Below are positions 46,801 to 58,700 of a DNA stretch of 64,000 bases, piece after piece (the first letter of the stretch is position 1; each line of letters begins with the position of its first letter). The position numbers and the translations under genes are program-made. A model generated the notes under the pieces. The model ran no database searches, was not told the origin of the DNA, and saw nothing but the letters and a program-made list of their open reading frames with translations. Source of the DNA: Heliopora coerulea (taxonomy: Eukaryota; Cnidaria; Anthozoa; Scleralcyonacea; Helioporidae); the NCBI GenBank assembly GCA_030142905.1, contig JASJOG010000017.1, positions 2,666,001-2,730,000 on the forward strand, read 5' to 3'.

Positions 46801-49625
46801 GTTCTCACGGCAGAAGAACTAAAAGAAGGAAGAAACCTTTGGATTCGGGAGAGCCAAAGAAAACTCGAACTACAGCCGAACTATGAGAACTTGAAACAAC
46901 AGCTGACAATATATGAAGATGGGGAACGCATACTGAGGTGTAGGGGGAGATTAGGTAATTCTTCCCTCACAGAACAAATACGATTTCCGATAATTTTCCC
47001 GAGAAACCATCAATTATTAAGACTGATAGAAACGTGCCATAGAAAGGCACATCATGGTGGCCTAAAAGAATCACTAGCAGAACTAAGAAGTGTCTGTTGG
47101 ATACCAAAGGGACGACAGTTTGTCAAAAGAATCTTACACCAGTGTGTGACGTGTAGGAGAATTCAAGGCTTGGCCTACAAACCACCACAACCAGCACAGC
47201 TTCCAGAAGCCTGAGTTTCCGAAGCATCTGCCTTCACCCACGTTGGAATTGATTTTGGATCTGAAAAGGAAATGAAAAAAGCACATATATGTTTGTTTAC
47301 GTGTGCGATTTCTAGAGCCCTGCACTTGGAACTTACACCAGATCTAACAACCGAAGCCTTTCTTAGATGTCTGCGCAGATTTGTAGCAAGACGTGGTACC
47401 CCCAACCTCGATAACATCGGATAACGCGAAGGCCTTCAAATGTGCAAACAGAGAACTAGCGGAATTATTTAAGGGTCAGGAACTACAAGAGTTCGCTGGA
47501 AATCTGGGAATCTCATGGAAATTTCTCTTGTAGAAAGCTCCATGGCGGGGTGGTTACTACGAACGGATGGTCAAGCTTGTAAAACAAAGTCTGTGCAAGA
47601 TTCTTGGCAAAGCGCAGTTAACTTACGAAGAACTCTTGACTGTCATCATTGAAATTGAAGGAGTTTTAAACTCGCGACCCATAACTTACGTTTATACAGA
47701 CGTTGCAGAAGAACCTTTGACCCCCTTTTACTTGATGATGGGAAGGCGACTGGTTAGCTTGCCAAAGGAAAGAGACTTAAGTGACGAGGAAGATACAGAG
47801 ACGACCCTTCAGAGAAGGGCACGATACCTCAGTAAGTTGTTGGAACATTTCTGGAAACGATGGTCCCGGGAATATTTGGTGGATTTGAGAGAGTTTCACA
47901 GTTGCAGATCAACCAACATAAAGACGAAGGTACAGGTAGGGGACGTTGTATTGATTCAAGACGATGGGCTTCCGAGGTCCAAATAGAGACTTGGAAAAGT
48001 AGAACGACTGATACCTAGTAGTGATGAAGAAGTGAGAGGCGCCAAGTTGAAAGTAGTTACCAAGGCGGGAAAACCGACGACGTTACAAAGACCAGTCCAA
48101 AGACTATTCCCATTAGAAGTCAGAGCTACGAACACACCTGAACAAGATGATTCAACCGAACAATTGGAAGAACCAATCGCTCCTTCCAGATCACCTAGAC
48201 GCAGGGCAGCGATAAACGCAGATGTAGTCAGGAGACTCACTGACCAACCGTAGGGGGTTTGACAAGGAGGGAGTGTAGGGAAACTGTCCAAAAACCGGAT
48301 GTTTTAGTTTATATTTGTTTTACGCAACATCACGTGATGCTCGCGTGGTGGAGCGTTCGTGGGTTGTGTTCGTGGAGCTAGAATTGAAGTGAATAGAAGA
48401 TTAGTCTTAATAAAATCTATACACTTACTATATGGCTTGGGCTACCTTCGGTGCACTACGCAATCTGATTGGTAAACTTTCAATCGGAATCTTGCCTTCA
48501 TGTGTACGGTGATGTTGTAATCGGACTGAGGAAGGCCATGGGGTCACACTTGGGATTAAAAACTATCCATTCCTCTTGGGTTTGGAGCAAAAATCTACTT
48601 TGTGTCAAGGACGAACCTTGCACGGTAGCTATTTATTTAATTAAAGTCTTTATTGACCTTTATGTCATACACGCTACTATATTTAATATGACTTATCTAT
48701 TTCAAACTTATGTTAACTGATTTCTCCAGTAAAAACAGGATAAAAGCTAAACCGAACATAGAGTGTATTACCTGTTTCCATAGACAACAAACAAATTTTC
48801 TTTGACTGAGTAGTCGATTTTAAATAAATCATCTTCAAACTACAACATACAACAACAATACGGTTTGATTTTAATGGCGTAAGTTTGTTGAGGTGTGTTA
48901 TTTAAATCATTGAAGTTATTTCCTTTCTTTCAGTTCTTAGTTGAAAGAAGGGATGCATCTTGATATGCAGGGCTTCTTTATAAAGTTTTTATCGCTATTT
49001 GCAATCGCCATCTGCAAGAATTAACTGTCATGAATTTGCGGTCTTAAGATGGTTTAGATAAACTCGAAATGTAATTCAAAGAAACTGTTTATCTATCCTA
49101 ACAGATCACGCAGATTGTATTCGGTTGAACTTTATCTTGTTTTCATCTTTCTGTGCCTTATGCTTTCCTTAAAGGGGACTACAGAATGTGACGAACGCTA
49201 ACCTGATGATAGTGGAAAATGCAGTCAGCTGCTGGGTCTTTTCCAGGAATGGTGTTACTCCAAAGTTTCTTCATAAAGAACACTTGGTAACTGATTGCAG
49301 AAGTTGGCTCCACTCTGAAACCTGTTAAAATAGCTTAATTTAATTCTCAAGCCACGGTGTATATGTACAGGGGGTGGACAAAAAAAAGTGGCCATCCCGA
49401 AATTATGGTCAACGTAAAATAATCATCGCAGGAAGAACAGACGAGGTTAAAAATGATCGTTTTAGGATGTATGCGTCGAAATAATATCAGATATTTCAAA
49501 TCTTAATGTTAATCAGTGGTTTTTAAAAATCAATACTCCCACTAATGTGCTCACGAGCAAATGATAATCGTGATAAACGATATCTTCTTACAAATGGTTT
49601 CTTGGAATTTTTTTTTCATTTGATA

Positions 49626-49662
<37 letters not shown>

Positions 49663-49668
49663 TTCTCC

Positions 49669-49726
<58 letters not shown>

Positions 49727-52700
49727 CTTTCTCTCTCTTTCTCTCTCTTTCTCTCTAACGGCGCTTAATGGTTCTGGCGGAAACTTTGACCCCCGTTCAA
49801 ACTTCTAATTTATCAATTAGCTGTTGTTTAGTTGGGGTGCCTGATTTGCAACTTTTAATAATGAAACAGTCACTTCGACTAGCAGCTTCTGTCTAGAACC
49901 AGGAAACGACTGCAATCTGCACTCGATTTTAACTTAATACAAAGTTTTTTTTTGGTCCAGAATAGCTTATGTTGAATTTTTTCGGAATTGCACGTGAGCT
50001 GACTCCAGCTTTAGACAAGCCAAGAATCTCGTGATTCCTTCTAATTTTTATCTCAGCCATCGCGGTGCCGACTTTTTTAAGCCCCTCACTAGCTATATCA
50101 CTTTCACATAAAAACCCCAACAAAACGTTGAAAATTGCGTTTGAAACTGCCTTTTCGGCTAATAATATTTTGTACTTAAGTTATCAACTCAATATAGTAA
50201 GATGCATGAAATTTTAATGATTTTATGGACAAGTTCATATCGTCAAATTTGTAAGAAATAAGAGAAAATATACCACGTTTTGCATAGACATCATAAAAAG
50301 CATTAAAAATTGATATATGTTTTAAGCCAACGCTTAAAATTAGTATTTCAGAAGATCTTTAATCAGATCTCAAAGAAAGCATTCTAAGAATGTGGTTTTC
50401 TTTAATTTCTTTCCTTCCAGTGATAGTTACCATCATATTGAACATATTTTTGAGGGCGACCACTTTTTTTTGTCCACCCCTGTATGTATGTATAAAAGAC
50501 AAAACTTCACAACAAACTGATGTTTCTTAATGTTTTAAACATTATTTTGCATTTTAATAGCGGTACACAAACGACGATACATTAAACCTGCTAAGGCCTC
50601 AGTTAATTTCTTTCCCTTTCGATTCAGTTGATACAGGTACAAAGCTTTTTGGCAGATGTCATTATAACATTCCACGCTCCACCATATGGTGTATTTTGCT
50701 GCTCCATTAAAAAGTATTTATCATAGTAGTTTTTCCTGGGGGACTAGCCCGGCTTCAAAATTATTTGCAAACATCTCAGTTCGGCTAATCGGGCACCCCG
50801 CTTCGCTCAGAGAGTTCCCGGGCTTATTTATTCATGTACACTGGGTTTGCTTTTGCAAAGGAAGTTTAGTAAAAAGCGAAGAAGGATTCAGTAAGCGTGC
50901 CAACCCGGCCCTACAAACAGACCTCAAATATACAACTTAGCGAAGCATTTTCGACCAGTCTTGTTTTTAAACTACGGTTCCACTTGTGATTTTTTTTTGC
51001 CTATACAGGAGATGTAACTTTTTATAAAAAAAAATAAAAAATGATCGCATTGCCAGAATAAGAATCTAATCAATGACTTTATTACAAATACCACAAATTA
51101 ACTGGCTTCCCAGCCTATTTGAACTCATTCTTTCTACACTAACAGTAAATTGTAACAGGAATGTTTCGGATTCGCTTTGTCTGTAGTGGGAGATGAAAAA
51201 GTTTTCGATTTCGTCAGTTTTTAACAGAAATTAAAATACTCATTAATGATTCATATCGAAAAAACAAAATAATTTAAAGTTTGACGAGTTGTTGCAAATA
51301 TGGTGCAACACATTTGCTGTATCGTTATATTCTCGCAGCTAAAATGGTCGAAATTTTCACCAGTTTCGAACAACGCAACTGTTTACATGCACTCGTGTCA
51401 TAGGTACTATACGATATTCTAATCAGTGTTGTACCGGACATACAATCATATCCAATACAACACCGCCACTCATATTGTAATTTGTATGCATATCACTTAG
51501 CAATCTGTAATAGAAATGATTTACGTCTGTACTACAGTTGTAAAAAGGCACACTTACTTGCACTAGTCGCTCTTGTCTTTTTCAGCCATTCCATTAAATG
51601 TCGAACAAAGTCGAAAAAGAAATCTCCCTCGGGAACACTAATTACTGAAAGAAAACATACAAACCTATATGTAACTCATAACCTTTAAAAAGGTTTGATA
51701 TAACCAGATATAATTCAGCGAAAGATTTAGGGATGGAGTTTGACAAAAGCCTGAGTTATGATGAACATATTATCCAAGTAGTCTCCAAATGCACAAAGTC
51801 CCTTTGTCAAATTGAGTCAAACACATTTTGGACAATCGGACCTTAACAGTGATTATAAATGCCTTAGTTTTTAGTAAACTATATTATTGTTCCTCAGTGT
51901 GGGCAAATACTTCTACGAAGAACATAGCTAAACTACAGAGCGTGCAAAATTTTGCTGCAAGAATTGTTACAGGTATAAGAAAGTATGATCATATCACACC
52001 TGCACTGAAACAATTAGATTGGTTGCCTGTTGGTTATATGTTGCGATACAAAGATGCTGTTACGACATTTAAATGTTTGAATGACTTAGCTCCATCATAT
52101 ATTGCCAGTAGATTTATATCTAGGTCAAAAACACATGACCGAGACACAAGATGTAAAGACGAGTTGTAGATTCCTCTTTATCGAACTGCATCGGGGCAGC
52201 GTTCATTCTTATATAGGGCGACTAAATTATGAAACGAACTGGAGGATGATATTAAGAACATCTCTAACATCGGAACTTTTAAGATTTAATAAAGAACAAA
52301 TTATATAAAGAGTGTTGGAATAATTACTAGTTGTTAATAAATCAATATTTAGTTCCTTAAAGTTGAAATGGCTGTCATTATAGTCTGCATGAATAGTTAA
52401 ATTTTTACCTTGTTATTAGTTGTAATGTATAGTTGGAATTCACGTAGGTTGGGCAATTAATGATGTTAATGTAAATAGAGACTTGTAACGCACATAATTA
52501 TGAATTGTAATTATTTCTGAAAAGCCATAACGGAGAAATAAATTACTTTGATTAAATATGATTAAATATAAGAGAGTGATTTCAAAAATACCGTAAGGAA
52601 TCGCTAACGAGAACATAAAAATAAATGTTGAGTTGTGTTTAAGTTTGTGTGCGTTTTAGTGCTAAGCCAAGCGCGCACAACAAGACCTGACTGGTGGGCG

Positions 52701-55700
52701 ATTAACCTTTCTTTTTTGGCCACATACGACGCGGTTTAGGGTTGAAGCCAACATTATGAATAGGGAGTGATTGTTCAAAAGGGTGTAACTGCTAGACTAG
52801 GATTAAAAGTTAATCTGCTATTTTACTTACATATGTTTTTATCAGCCAACTGAATTAATATCTCGGAGTTTAAAACCTTGATGAATTCGTATAAAATCTG
52901 TCAAAGATAATTTCCACTTTCGAAAGATGGTCGATCACGATTTTGTCCACAAAAAATTCACTAAACCGAGGATTCGGTTGATCGCTTTTTAAAGAATAAT
53001 CGCATTTATGGTAGACACTACGACTCGTGTGCGGGATATTGTTGAACACGAGCTGCTCACTAAAAATAATAAACCAGTGGTATGGGCAGCTTTAAACTTG
53101 TGTGAGTGGTGGTGTTAGTCTCCGTGTTCATGACTGTGTACGAGCCAAAGCCAGTGTCACTGTTATTATCCGTCGTATGTTTACCTTTGTCTGCAAGTTT
53201 AACAAAGAGACTGAAGCCTTCAGAGGATTTTAGATCTAAACGTTGCGAGATTGAAGTGCAAAGATCCTTGGCTTTGGTTCCAGAGTCAATCTCAAACGCC
53301 TTAAAATACAAATATAAATGCAAATAAATTATAGGTAAAATGATGATCAATTGTACACGAAAAATCCGACGCTAACAGCTCTAAATACAACTAAAACGAC
53401 AACAGCAACTCTACTAGCAACGGAGACGACGACGACGAAAACAACAATAACGACAATGGCAACTACAGTGACACAAACAGTTACACCAGCAGCGACGATA
53501 ACAGCAATGCCATCGACGGCAACGTCATCATACCCAATAAATATACAAATCACCGTAACTTCAAAAAATTGATTCAAACCTTATGATTGTCGTCCGGGAA
53601 ATATACTTTGTGAAATATCTGAGTGGTTCCATGCTGCAGGGAGGGATATGAAAGTAAAGTTAATGTATGTCTCATAGTTATCATTTGATATGGCGCGACT
53701 TGAAACCTGTTACACAGACATCTGATCACAGCGTCATGAAATAATGCGAGGGAAACTAACTTGAACTGCATAACATAACCGCGTAATTACATAATACAGA
53801 CTTTCAGAACAATAACGGTTACTTATGTTTAGACGGTAAGCAAACGTTCCTCACTTACGGTTTTCCCGTATTTTAAGAGAATTACAAAATAAAACAAATT
53901 CCGAAAATAGACATCTTGTGTTCTTGATATTCAAGTTAAAAAACAAGAGTGTACAGACAGAGTCGGTGATATTTCGTCTTTATTCCAAAGACATTGTCAA
54001 ACCAATGAGACTACAAGCAAGCGGTGATCTGTATGTATAGCTATTTACAGACGCAGCGGAAGTATACAATTACAGGATGGTGTAAGCCAATGTGATGGTT
54101 TAATGACTCTAGAACAATGACAGTTTTTTACAAGCTTTAAGACCACTGTTGAGTTGTGGCATATTACGTTTTATCAATAGTGATTCTAGGATAAGGAGTT
54201 GATTAGGATTGTTATTATTACAACGATATAAGATTTTAGTATTAGTTAGAATTAGATTACAAGGATTGCAAAGTAAGTCAGTGAAATCCTCCTCAGATTC
54301 AATGTCAGGAAATGATGAAAGGCGAGAGATGAAGTTTGCGTCTGGACAGTCTAGGAGATGTTGAGATATGGCACTAGAGTTATTGTAATTGGTAGCGTGC
54401 TGTGTTAGTCGAGATTGTAGGTTACGTTCAGTTTTGCCTATGTACGTTTGGCCACAGCCAGGACATTTAAATTCATAAACAACGTTAGCTTTAGAAAGTT
54501 CCGGAATTTTATCCTTTTTGGGACAGAAATTATTGGTCTAATCTCCGAAAAAGCGACCCCTACCTTCACAAGCAAGCTGTAACCTACCAACGCTGTATTC
54601 GACGCAAGCAAAAGGCTGAACATGATTTAGCCTTCTTGTTGAAATGCAAGAAGTTAAATGTCTATCCCAAGTTTATCAAATGGAAGAACATTGACACCCT
54701 GCCTATGAAATCCCGAAACAAATACCACCGACTCCTCCTGAACGATTTGATTAAGGACAAGATCGTACGCATCAACAACCTCACCAAACTATCTGACGAT
54801 CTACGGGCTGCTCTCTTTAACTCGACCACTTGGATGAAAGCTCATTTTATCTCCTTCTCCATTAACCGACTTTTGAAGTCTGAGATGTCAAAAGTCAAGG
54901 CACGACACAATAAAAAGATGGACAACCTACTGGCACTGAAGAACGCTATAGATGGCCTACAAGAAAACCCGAACAATGTTATTCTCAACCTTACTGGCCA
55001 CAATCTTTCTGACGAACAGATTGACGTGTTGAAACTTGGTCTCCGTTATGGTTTTGCTACACGACCTAATGAACTTGAGATGCTCTCAGTTGCTGAAGAC
55101 GTCTGGGATCAGATTGCTAAACTCAATCAATTTAAGGACGATAATTTTGTTAAAGATAAGCTTAAAAACTCACTCCGCTCTTTCACATACAATTATTTAG
55201 ATTTAGACTTAGAACAATTCCATATCGATAGTAAGCGTATCCGTATACTTAAGAAACTCAATACTGACTTTGCTATTCTCAAACCTGACAAAGGCAATGG
55301 TATTGTCTTGTTAAACCGCTCTGATTACGTACACTCTCTTAACTCTTTGTTTGATGATCCTCAGAAATTTAAACGTGTTTCCAAGGACCTTACTTCCACC
55401 AGACTCTCTACCTTACAATCCTACTTATGCAAACTCCTCAACCGTGGTGAGATCAACGTAACTGAACATGCTTTTTTGAGACCGAATCACGCACACTTCG
55501 CTAGAGCACATGGATTACCTAAAACACACAAACAATTCGACTCACTACCTAAGTTTCGACCGATTATCGACACTACGAACACGCCACATTACAACGTAGG
55601 AAAATTTATTGCCAGCCTTTTAAATCCCATTACTCTTAATCAATTTTCACTGCGAGACTCTTTCGATGCTACCGAAGCAATTAAATTTGTACCAAAAGAT

Positions 55701-58700
55701 CTAATTTCCCAAGGTTATAAATTTGTCTCCTTCGATGTCGAGTCTCTTTTTACTAACGTGCCTTTGCGTAGAACAATTAACATAATCTTAGATCGCGTCT
55801 ACAAACAAAATCTAATTGATACTACACTCCGGAAGTCAACTCTCAAAAAACTTATTCTTGAATCATGCACTAAAACTATATTTTCATGCAATGGAACTCT
55901 GTATGAACAACTCGATGGCGTTTCTATGGGGTCTTCGCTAGGACCCGTTCTAGCAAACATAATTCTCACCGAATTTGAAAATGTCATTGTTTCAGATCTG
56001 ATTAATTCAGGTGTCATTAAGTTTTATCGTCGTTATGTCGATGACACCTTGGTTCTCATCCGGCCTTCTGATATTCCTCATGTTCTTTCAAAATTTAACA
56101 GTTTTGATAAAAATCTTAAATTTACGTTTGACGATTTTTCTGACTCACATGTTCACTTTCTCGATCTCAAGATTACCGATGACGGCCTTGATATTTTCCG
56201 AAAAACAACTCACACAGGCCAGTACACGCATTTTTCTAGTTTTGAACCTTTCAACCGCAAAGCCACTTGGATAAACTCTTTATTCTTTCGCGCGTTTAAG
56301 ATCTGCTCTAATCAAACATTATTTGATAACCAAATTCGTACGTTAAAGTCTTTTATGTCATGGAACGGTTTTCCTCTAAAAGTCCGGAACTTTTTGATTC
56401 ACAAACTCAAAAACAAGGTTATATCTAACACTAATTCAATGGAACATATTGCCGACAATGATTCGCCAAAAATTTATTTCAGAATACCATATCTTGGAAA
56501 ACAAGGTGAAAATTTAGTTTTCAACGTCATTCGCAAAATCCGTCGCAGTTTGAAAATTCCCATTAAACCAATCGTGATTTATCAAACCAAGAAAACGTCA
56601 TTTTTCTGTCCCAAAAAGGATAAAATTCCGGAACTTTCTAAAGCTAACGTTGTTTATGAATTTAAATGTCCTGGCTGTGGCCAAACGTACATAGGCAAAA
56701 CTGAACGTAACCTACAATCTCGACTAACACAGCACGCTACCAATTACAATAACTCTAGTGCCATATCTCAACATCTCCTAGACTGTCCAGACGCAAACTT
56801 CATCTCTCGCCTTTCATCATTTCCTGACATTGAATCTGAGGAGGATTTCACTGACTTACTTTGCAATCCTTGTAATCTAATTCTAACTAATACTAAAATC
56901 TTATATCGTTGTAATAATAACAATCCTAATCAACTCCTTATCCTAGAATCACTATTGATAAAACGTAATATGCCACAACTCAACAGTGGTCTTAAAGCTT
57001 GTAAAAAACTGTCATTGTTCTAGAGCCATTAAACCATCACATTGGCTTACACCATCCTGTAATTGTATACTTCCGCTGCGTCTGTAAATAGCTATACATA
57101 CAGATCACCGCTTGCTTGTAGTCTCATTGGTTTGACAATGTCTTTGGAATAAAGACGAAATATCACCGACTCTGTCTGTACACTCTTGTTTTTTAACTTG
57201 AATATCAAGAACACAAGATGTCTATTTTCGGAATTTGTTTTATTTTGTATTTTCTTAAGTTGTCTGCTTGCCGTGGTTAAGAGAATTACAGAACCAGATG
57301 AAAGTATTTTAGGTAGTTTCAACATAAAAGTTTTTCAAAAGCTTTTTTAAAGTTGGATCATATTTTTACAAAACCTAAGCATTGTGTTGCGAAGAAACTA
57401 AGAAAAGTAAGCTATTCCATTCCGTGCAGTAACTTTAAAATCACGATTATATCGGCCAGACCAAATGTGAATTTGGTATACGTTGAAAAGAATACCAAAA
57501 GGCAGTTTTCTCGGATAAAAAAATTGGAGCATGTGTGCCAGATAACCATACGTCTGGTTTAGAAAATTCCAAAATTACAGCCATCAGTCCGCGTTACTAT
57601 AAGTGGCGTTGTGCGCAGGTATAGTAAATCAGTAGTTCCCAGGCTCCGTTGAATCGCGATGATGGCCATCTGCTGCGAGAAAACCTGTTAGCACGTTGTT
57701 AATAAATAACGTTGCCAGGGATCTGTGAGGGTATGAAAATGGGATCTCGTCCTAACAATGATCACCCCTGACAAACACACGAGGTCGGTAACGTTCAATA
57801 ATTTGTAAACCAGAATAACATCAAATTATGTACGAAGCAAATAATCGTAAAGGTCAAATCTTCAGAGAATGCTCCTAAGCTTCATCTGGGAATCAAACCA
57901 GTAACCTTCTGATTATTGGCGAGGTAAAGCTCGCACATGCACGCACATAATACAAAACTTTTATAGCACCGATTACGAGTATACTTTCAATCACCTTTGG
58001 ATCATCATAATTTATGACAGTTCTTTCAGTATTTCCTGCCATTACTGTTACCAGTCCATTCTATTATTGTTCTGTTTGTTTAATGTCTTTGTTCTGGTAC
58101 CGTCATCGCTATAGTTACTGTTGTTGTCGTCGTCGTCGTCGTTGTTGTTGTTTGTATTGCTTTATGTTTGTTGCACTTGATGGTATCGTTGTTGTTGTTG
58201 TTGCTATTCTTGTCGTTCAACTGCGTTAAATTACCATCTTTTGCCTTATAAATCTACATTAGAATTTTTCGCCTACTCTTCGTTTTACTAATAGTCATCC
58301 TTTGGGGCAACAAAATAGAACACTCCTCTAAGAAATACCAAACTGAAATAACAAAAATCACAACAAATGATAACGTAATTATGTTAGAACAAACATTCCT
58401 TTTAACATTAAGCACTACTAACAGCTTTTGGGCATACTGAAATGGCCTCAAACGAAGTGTAAAACACAGTTTAAAAAATGGCTTGAAATCGCAATATTTG
58501 GAACCTTTGTAAAGATCGTGTTATGTATTACCTGAATGGCATTAACTTCCACGGGGTGAGGTGGGTATTTTCGTTGGCCAACCCTCATTGTCTTCTGCAG
58601 CCGTAAAATGCATTCCTTAGCGAAAGGTTGTGTTCTCATCCACGACTGTAAGAACAGACTGACGTCCTTCAGAAGTTGATTACTGTTGTAAAAAAAATTA

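Larger units (their letters stand above)
43441..48423 (+). mobile_element. BEL/Pao LTR retrotransposon, deleted internally
   Basis: Two 150-bp LTRs (TG to CA), a 5-bp target duplication CTTAC, a primer-binding site TGGTCCTTCGGAGTCGG just after the left LTR and a purine tract AAGGAGGGAG before the right LTR. Gag, protease, RNase H-side, integrase and DUF5641 pieces are in BEL/Pao order. At 4,983 bp it is short for the family because the reverse transcriptase core and part of RNase H are missing; stops and frameshifts are present. It lies antisense in a myosin VII intron. Confidence 0.93.
53884..57248 (+). mobile_element. Penelope-like element, full, with inverted arms
   Basis: A 795-residue open frame sits between 647-bp inverted arms (53884-54530 and 56602-57248) that differ at only a few bases. 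The right arm is the 3' end of the coding region plus 3' tail; the left arm is an inverted 5'-truncated copy of the same, the complex terminal arrangement known for PLEs. The low divergence and open frame make this the youngest-looking element here. It is antisense in a myosin VII intron. Confidence 0.88.

Noticed and set aside
43668..46808. Minus-strand open frames across the BEL element
   Set aside because: Antisense shadows of the gag and pol remnants.
49545..49808. Ser-Leu repeat open frame
   Set aside because: Translation of a CT microsatellite inside a dead Tc1-type element.
52846..52912. Exon-like minus-strand stretch ([12 protein letters not shown]) with TTGACAG acceptor and GTAAGT donor
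   Set aside because: It does not fit myosin VII at that point and its phase is wrong; the correct exon with [12 protein letters not shown] is at 51558-51644.
53351..53572. Threonine-rich open frame
   Set aside because: Produced by a degenerate ACN triplet repeat inside an intron.
58014..58229. Cys/Arg/Val-rich open frame
   Set aside because: Translation of a GTT/GTC triplet microsatellite.
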